A stretch of DNA of 64,000 nucleotides from Symbiodinium natans (Eukaryota > Sar > Dinophyceae > Suessiales > Symbiodiniaceae), in the NCBI GenBank assembly GCA_905221605.1, contig CAJNDS010000027.1, positions 123,244 to 187,243 of the forward strand, read 5' to 3'. The translations under genes and the position numbers were made by a program. A model generated the notes under the pieces. The model did no database searches. It had not been told where the DNA came from and saw nothing but the letters and a program-made list of their open reading frames with translations. Each line of letters begins with the position of its first letter. Position 1 is the stretch's first letter. Positions 58,462-64,000 of this stretch are shown here, one piece after another.

Positions 58462-58619
58462 TATGTTGCACGTGGGGTTGAGATGTTAAAACTGCGAACC
58501 GCCCTCAACACTGCATTTGTAAGGCTGAGATGCTGAGCCCTGGCTTGTTAATGAGGGTACAGTTTGAGGGTTTGGGTTCGATTTAACATTTAAAGCCCTG
58601 AGCCAGCCGCGCCCGGGGC

Positions 58620-58634
58620 GGGGGGGGGGGGGGG
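58620..58634. repeat. Poly-G run
   Basis: About 15 G in non-coding sequence. Confidence 0.85.
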
Positions 58635-59121
58635 TTCGGGGTTCTTTTTGTCATGCTAACGGGGCCTTTAACCTTTAACCATCAATAAACACGGGAAGCG
58701 ATTATTTGAAGTCTTGGATTCCTCTGCCTTCGGGAGGATGCACGCAAATTGCTGTGCAATCATGTGCAATCTCAGTCGCAAGAAAGTGCCTCGAATGGCT
58801 AAGCGGTGCATGCAAGAGATGTCATGCGTCAAAGCAGGGGTGCGCGGAGGCAGGCAGGGGCTTTCTGATTACACATTCTATCCCAACAACTGCCCTGCGC
58901 CTGTTACGACTGGTACGTTTCCTGGACTTTTGGCTCGCAGACACGTCTCTCAGCTGGACAGGAGTCTTTTCGGATCTCGAGCATGACAGCAGGAGGGATC
59001 TTGCGGGCTGACCTACTTGAGTTGGTGTTTTTCTTGAGCCGCGGACGATTGTCTGGTCTCGAAAGCAACCATTTTCGACAAAATTGGGGGAGGCATTCTC
59101 AAAACTCCTACCATGAGATCC

Positions 59122-59490
59122 TTACATGTTGTGATTGACATATGCGCTGACGAGCCTGCAAGCACTACCCATGCCAGACGTACAGGCAAACAGGCACCTG
59201 GTCGTACCGCTCCTTGGCTTTTTGCGTGATTTCCTGCGCAAGAATGCATAAACGAGGGAGGGGTTGTCATCATGCTTCTCACCGTGTAGCCGTTGCGAGC
59301 AAAAGTATGCGCCCCCGTGCTTATAAGATCCACTTGAAGGCATCCTCAAACAAGGCAAGAGTATGAAATCATTGAAAACACTTCTGCGCTCGGCTGCCAT
59401 GCCAAGGTTGGGTGTTTCTAGATTACTTTCCAACAAATCTGCGTCGGGGCGCATGATGCAACTTGATGCAACCAGGGCTGTGAAGCACAT
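59122..59490 (-). CDS. Possible exon, unknown
   Basis: The open minus frame reads RPDADLLESNLETPNLGM and then AAERRSVFNDFILLPCLR, with a GTGAGA donor near 59280. The second half is open in two frames (one reading DLISTGAHTFARNGYT). Borders are not resolved. Confidence 0.4.
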   Translation of the reverse strand: MCFTALVASSCIMRPDADLLESNLETPNLGMAAERRSVFNDFILLPCLRMPSSGSYKHGGAYFCSQRLHGEKHDDNPSLVYAFLRRKSRKKPRSGTTRCLFACTSGMGSACRLVSAYVNHNM

Positions 59491-59676
59491 TCGAATGGAT
59501 TGAAGTTATCTAAAGTTCGTAGAAGCTCAGTATGCTCAGTTGTACGAACCGACATGAGATCATTGCCGTGACATGCATCTTGCCAGCAAGTCCTCGAGCC
59601 GGCACTGAGCAGCTCGCTTTACAGACCTAGAGCCCGCCAAGCACATCTCAGAATGCAACATGCAGTTGAGACTTAC

Positions 59677-59774
59677 GGAATCGTCTGAATTGCTGCGGCA
59701 AGAAAAAAACTCGCAACAAATCCCCGAGGACCGCGCTCAAGCTCGTCCTGCTTTGTTCGCAGCTCTTCATCCAA
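59677..59774 (-). CDS. Exon with a charged helix and a hydrophobic segment
   Basis: Acceptor TCTCGTCGCAG and an ideal donor, ATTCC then GTAAGT, enclose 32 codons: LDEELRTKQDELERGPRG then FVASFFLAAAIQTI. Both splice sites are strong, so the exon is credible although an overlapping ORF (59648-59932) reads another frame. The charged helix followed by a membrane-like stretch suggests an anchored protein. It lies upstream of the protease gene on the same strand. Confidence 0.65.
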
Positions 59775-60139
59775 CTGCGACGAGAAGGGAACGACTTCGG
59801 TGGACGTTTTGCTTTGACGTTATATTTTTGTTTATCAATATCCACTCTTCCGACAGTACCTGCACAGCTTACGAAAGACAGTGCCATATCCAAGACCACG
59901 GTGATACAATTTTGGGCTGATTGCTGGTGCAATTATGTTTTTTGTACGTCGATGTCCTTCTCTGCTTCGGCATGTAGCACATGAACTTACTCCATTAGTA
60001 TCGTATCGAATCTTCTTTCTCAGGCCGGCGCATGCCGTCGCCAGTTTGCTGTTTGTTCACGAAACATTTTCGCTCGTTGGGTCTAGAGGTGGTCAGTACT
60101 GGTCGAAACCCGCTTGGTCACATCATGTTGTTTAACTAC

Positions 60140-60807
60140 CTTCACACCGTGCCGTATCTGTGCCCGTGTCGTTTCAGCCATACGTATATGCGTGCTTCCC
60201 TTTACGAGCTGCAGCTTCGTGCCGTTCAGGCGATTCCGGTGGTTCACATCAAACTCACGACTGATCCAGGCCACTCTTGGTAAACATGCTAGCTGAGTCA
60301 CGCATGAGTTGGCAAGCCTACAGGGTATCAGCAGTACAATATTTTGGGTGTTCTACAGCCTGAACAGAACGAAGCTCCCGATGTAACCCCCATGCGATAC
60401 AGCCCCGCTCAGTGCAGGGAGCCGTGTCTTTTGCAGGACCCGCAGAACCCCTGGCGGTCTAGTGCACCCCCATGCCATTCAGGTCATGAATGGTATTCGC
60501 ATCTCCCATCGGTCAAGCTCATTGGTAGATCGGAGCCACTTCGCGGGCTCCCCTCACCGAGCTCTCGATCAACCTTTCAAGCACCGCCCCACATCAAGCA
60601 CGCGCAGCTTAAATCGTTGCAATCGGTGTCTGGCGAACTACGTTCTTACATGCTTGTTCTTCGCACGCCTATGCCTATGTCAAAGTACCCTGGAGTTCAC
60701 AGGCCACAATACAAAAAAAATGTGTAGCTGAATGCAATCATGCACAAGCCCGGTCCATTGAGTCTCGCGCCTGCTCGATCTGGCACATCGCATATCACCA
60801 ATTCGTC
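60140..60807 (-). CDS. Two exons of a possible SH3/KOW-like barrel protein
   Basis: Exon 60746-60807 (DELVICDVPDRAGARLNGPG; acceptor ATCGTCAG, donor GTGCAT) joins in phase to exon 60140-60260 (REFDVNHRNRLNGTKLQLV, then THIRMAETTRAQIRHGVK; acceptor GGATCAG, donor GTAGTT). The ARLNG...FDVNHRNR...L pattern resembles small beta-barrel repeats with an A-x-LNG turn often seen in dinoflagellate proteins (impression only). Function unknown. The intervening 485-nt intron is open in an unconvincing plus-strand frame. Confidence 0.55.
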
Positions 60808-60849
60808 CTGACGATAACTCAACAGTAGCCAATTCCCCTGAGCTTGTCG

Positions 60850-61240
60850 GACGGGCATTCCGTTTAGCTCGTTGCCACCAATTGGGCTTTAGAGGCTTTT
60901 TCTTTCGAAAGGCAGTGAAAACGACTTCGGACCAGTGTGGCGGGCACCCTCTAAGCCATGCAGCGGCATGAAACCCCTGCAGCCAGTACCTAAATAACAT
61001 AATACCTAATACTGACATGTCCCGATATGCTTCGCACCGCTTCTCAAAACAATCAATTCTTACTGACCACCTTCTGAGAGCTGTCAGCCGCCACGACTGT
61101 TTTTCTCAAGTGTTCCCTTCGGGCCACGCGCATACATGGCTACCGGAGTGTATCTGTATTCTACACGGAGTTCCGCTGCTGACTTGCGCAAGGCGCAGCC
61201 TTCCCGTGTATGGCTTGAGCCATGAAAAGCCATCATCTGG
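60850..61240 (-). CDS. Possible upstream exons
   Basis: Minus-strand open frames read CPPHWSEVVFTAFRKKK at about 60880-60950 and SAAELRVEYRYTPVAMYARG at about 61110-61185 (after CGCAAG). They precede the exon at 60746-60807 but could not be joined with certainty. Confidence 0.3.
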
Positions 61241-62061
61241 AAGTTAGAAGCACGACTTTCCAGCAAAATCCAGCACTGTGGCGCCGATAAGTAGCCTGTG
61301 TTGGTGTCATTTGTTCAGGCGTGCCCTAGGTGTTCTTCCGCCCAGGAAACTTGCGAACTCTAATCTCAAAATCGTCCCTCTTGTCTGCAAAAGGCCTTGA
61401 CCGGATAGTAGGCGTAGAAGCTCGCCGCGCTGAGCGTTCCAACCTCACAGTGCACCACAGCATGCTGCGCTAGTTTGCACTGCAAATGTAGACTTATTTG
61501 AAGAAAGTCGCGAATCACAACATACCGACCGCACATCTGCAACTTGCTAGATGGCTGTTCACCTACCTACTGTAGCAGCTGTAAAAGCCGCTTACTATAG
61601 CTCACATCCACGAGACACCTCCGCCGCTCAAGCCTGAGCCCCATTCAAGCCAAAGCTTGAGCCCTCCATTCAGAATTTTAGGCTCCTAAACCCTTTTTCA
61701 GCCTTGAGCTATCTAGAGCTTCTAGTCCCTTAATAAACTTAAGGCCCCCTTAGATCCTTAAGGCATCTCAGCCCCTCAAAAGCTCTTAAATGGCGATGCT
61801 GAGCGGATGGGCGCTGGTAAACTTGCACTCCTTGTAGCTGCACTCGAAAGGAGGAGTCGAACCTGGCAGAGTGGCAGTAGCACTGGTAGTCATAGTGCCA
61901 ATGGCGGCAGACCCCTTGCATGTTCAGGATCGCGAGCTTGCCTCCAATGAACACCGCATGCGGTAGCGGGTAGAGCCGCATCCTTGGTGACGTCGCCCGA
62001 TCGCACGCGGGTCGCGCACACTTTGTCTGCAGCTTGTGTGGCAGCAGTGTGATTTGCCTAC
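61241..62061. other. Low-information stretch
   Basis: 61620-61800 is made of short AGCC(T)TTAAG/TTGAGCC-like repeats similar to those near 14.9-15.2 kb. 61800-62030 is open in two minus frames (RLYPLPHAVFIGGKLAIL or ADKVCATRVRSGDVTKDAAL) and may contain an exon. Confidence 0.35.
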
Positions 62062-62293
62062 CGCACAGGACCGAGCGCGTGATCGTATTCCCACAGGATG
62101 TTGCTCTCTTCAAGCGGTAGTGGGACAAGATGTGCCTCGTGCCAAGTAAAGAAAGAGTGTACAAGGGAGCTTGAATGCAATAGACAACACGCCCTGAGAT
62201 AACAGACCCCAACAGCGAGGGAGTTGAAAGTATTGATTGTCACTCAGAAGCTCTTCATACACGTCCTTGTTACAAGCGCCAGACCAAGCATAC
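62062..62293 (-). CDS. Two probable exons, frame of the second ambiguous
   Basis: Exon 62208-62293 (acceptor GACAGCAG, donor TGGG then GTCTGT) reads ACNKDVYEELLSDNQYF. The next exon ends at 62062 (donor GCG then GTAGGC). Starting at 62135 it reads LVPLPLEESNILWEYDHALG; starting about 35 nt earlier it reads another frame (LLGTRHILSHYRLKRATS) that fits the phase of the first exon better. I cannot decide. Family unknown. Confidence 0.5.
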
Positions 62294-62704
62294 CTGCTGT
62301 CTTGTAGCCCACACGCTAGGTCGTGCTGACTGTTTCTGCACCGCCACAAACTCATGTGCCTGGTCCAAGATGAACCGCGCAGCTTGTGTGTAGCGCAGGT
62401 CATCAAAGCCCGCCTGCAGTCAATTAGGCAGCTGAAGGCCTATCTTTCCCACCAGTCACAACCAAGCATTGCCACAAGATGTCAGAAAAACTTGGTTTTT
62501 GAGCTTTGTTTGGAAGTCTGCACGCCTACAGCCCGACACAACGTACCTTTGACATGATCAAACTCTTGCAGGTCTCTGTGCAAGCACTAGAATTATGACG
62601 ATGGAAGTGAGCCTGCGACTCCGGGCACCGCAAAGGCACGGCCTGACCCGAAGCTTCAAAAATGTTTGCAGGGCTTGCGCACCACAGGGCTTTGGCACAG
62701 GGCT

Positions 62705-62911
62705 TTAGCCCGGGGCTTTAGAACTGAGTTTGCGAAGTCGGCCACCTGAAAGGATGGTTTCTTTTGCCCACCAATCCACCCAACAACGCCTCATGTCGCC
62801 GGAGCAGGCGCAGCACATCGTGGCCTCGGGAAGAAGCCAAAACTGGTAGGGCAAAGCAATGGCATCTTCACTTCCAGCTGGACACCTGAAACATTCGGAG
62901 CGTTGGCTCAT
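62705..62911 (-). CDS. Possible Cys/Trp-rich exon
   Basis: The open frame reads ALPYQFWLLPEATMCCACSG and then MRRCWVDWWAKETILSGG. Composition is unusual but consistent; splice borders were not found. Confidence 0.35.
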   Translation of the reverse strand: MSQRSECFRCPAGSEDAIALPYQFWLLPEATMCCACSGDMRRCWVDWWAKETILSGGRLRKLSSKAPG

Positions 62912-63067
62912 GTCGGGTCCCAGCGGAAGAAGACCAGCTCACGGCTGTAGTGCCTCACCTCATGCAACTCAGCAAGAAGTAGGGGGATGGGGTGATGTTG
63001 CCTCACACCGAGCAATGTTATATCTCATTTGTTGTGCAGACACGAAATCTGACCTCCCAAAACACCT

Positions 63068-63113
63068 CCTCCTCCACCTCCTCCGCCTCCTCCTCCTCCT
63101 GCTCCTCCTCCTA
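63068..63113. repeat. (CTC/CTT)n pyrimidine repeat
   Basis: CCTCCTCCTCCACCTCCTCCGCC-type units over about 46 nt; ORFs reading poly-Arg here are artefacts. Confidence 0.9.
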
Positions 63114-63473
63114 ATGATGCATGAACCGGCGCCCAAGCCCTTTGCAGTCACGAAATGCATCATGCAGTCAGCCTTTTTCTGGGTGCACCTATGGCCCAAG
63201 GCTCTCGTCATCCCCATTGTATTGCATCATGAATCATAGCTGTTCGCATCTTCCTTTGTCGAGCACCTTTTCCATGGGTGCTCACATCTTCTGGATTCCA
63301 ACTCCTCGCACGTCGTCGGTGCTCAAGGAAGAGTACCCTCCCCCTCCACCCCCCTCCGCGTTTCTTTTTGGCACCTTGCATCCTCTCGTCTTCATCGCGC
63401 CCTGCGTTGAAATTGGGCGAAGCAAGCCATGAGCCATCATGAGCCCAGCTTCATTGTCACATGAGTGTCACCT

Positions 63474-63650
63474 GTGGCATTTCCTCGAGCTCCTCTTCTA
63501 TCCTTCTCGGTTCCATGCCCATATCTTCGTGGATCTTCGCCATCACTGGCGCATTTTTCAATGTATTCGTGGATCTTCTCCGCCGTCGGTGCCTTCTGAA
63601 TTTCCAAGTCCGTGCCCTCGTCGATTTTCTCTGTAACCGGTGCAACTCCG
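63474..63650 (-). CDS. Exon with three short repeats and a frame conflict
   Basis: Three related blocks occur: APVTEKID, APTAEKIH and APVMAKIH. The first two share one frame (EGTDLEIQKAPTAEKIHEYI); the third is shifted by 1 nt and continues MEPRRIEEELEEMPQ to a good donor, CAG then GTGACA. The shift falls just after the second block, next to an A5 run. Either a short indel has occurred or an intron is hidden. The product would be an acidic repeat protein of unknown function. Confidence 0.45.
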
Positions 63651-64000
63651 ACTCTTTGGCTAGCTTCGCACAATCTTGAGCTTCAGTATGCTTCAGTTGA
63701 ACCTTTCCCCAACAAGTCGGTGGTAATAATTACCCGAGACATGGAAGCGTGCGGACAGGGAGGCGTGACATCGAAAGTCTTTCGTTCGTTTGCTGACATA
63801 ATCATGGTCCAATCGTCTGCTTCAGATTCCAACAGTTCGGGTTGCCTCCACATCTCACAAACACCAGATGTCTATCCCTTGCGAAGCCTGGAAGCTCTGC
63901 TGCCAAGAGGTTTGTTACCTTGAACCGAACCGGTTCAGCCAAATTACAGACCTAGCCGTTTTAGGTTCATAAAAAACTTGGGCCTTGCTCTCTCTTGGCT

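Noticed and set aside
62969-63217. Poly-Arg ORF
   Set aside because: It is a translation of the pyrimidine repeat at 63068-63113.

Overview
This window looks like nuclear DNA of a dinoflagellate, most likely of the Symbiodiniaceae type (inference). The sequence shows no long intact genes but dozens of short exons (20-350 nt) that join in phase. Introns end in AG, usually followed by G, and begin with GT, GC or occasionally GA, a donor mix established for dinoflagellates. There are several short interstitial (TTTAGGG)n tracts of the plant/dinoflagellate telomere type and many microsatellites. I found no bacterial operon, tRNA, rRNA, CRISPR array, transposase or exact spliced-leader copy.

Every exon I could support lies on the minus strand, so the window reads as one unidirectional gene array transcribed from high to low coordinates. 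Long plus-strand ORFs overlap these exons antisense and were rejected.

Three genes can be reconstructed well. (1) 54990-49025: an intramembrane site-2 protease of the M50/RseP type. The HEAGH motif is split by an intron; a GGY segment, PDZ-like segments, a GPVGI segment, an LDGG motif and a C-terminal membrane helix with stop codon follow. (2) 23080-21535: a complete glutathione S-transferase in seven exons. (3) 12750-6376: a single-domain (6-TM) voltage-gated cation channel with S1-S4, pore loop TGGNDW, S6, and a degenerate EF-hand and helical C-terminal tail.

Other minus-strand genes are seen only in part: a coiled-coil protein at about 47.3-40.5 kb; a gene at 38.9-37.6 kb whose exons chain in phase but whose family I do not recognise; membrane-protein exons at 37.4-34.5 kb; a large exon at 30.7-30.2 kb; a charged low-complexity protein at 32.35-31.2 kb with a 1-nt frame conflict; a CxxC/coiled-coil gene near 25.8 kb; mixed exons at 21.3-16.2 kb; an unknown gene at 1.6-0.8 kb; and isolated exons at 57.8-63.6 kb.

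The most unusual signal is the placement of the telomere-like tracts. At least five of nine lie within about 6-31 nt of an independently inferred splice site: C-rich in the transcript just before three acceptors, G-rich just after one donor, and one exception. All exon calls come from reading frame, splice signals, phase agreement and residue patterns by eye; no alignment was run.
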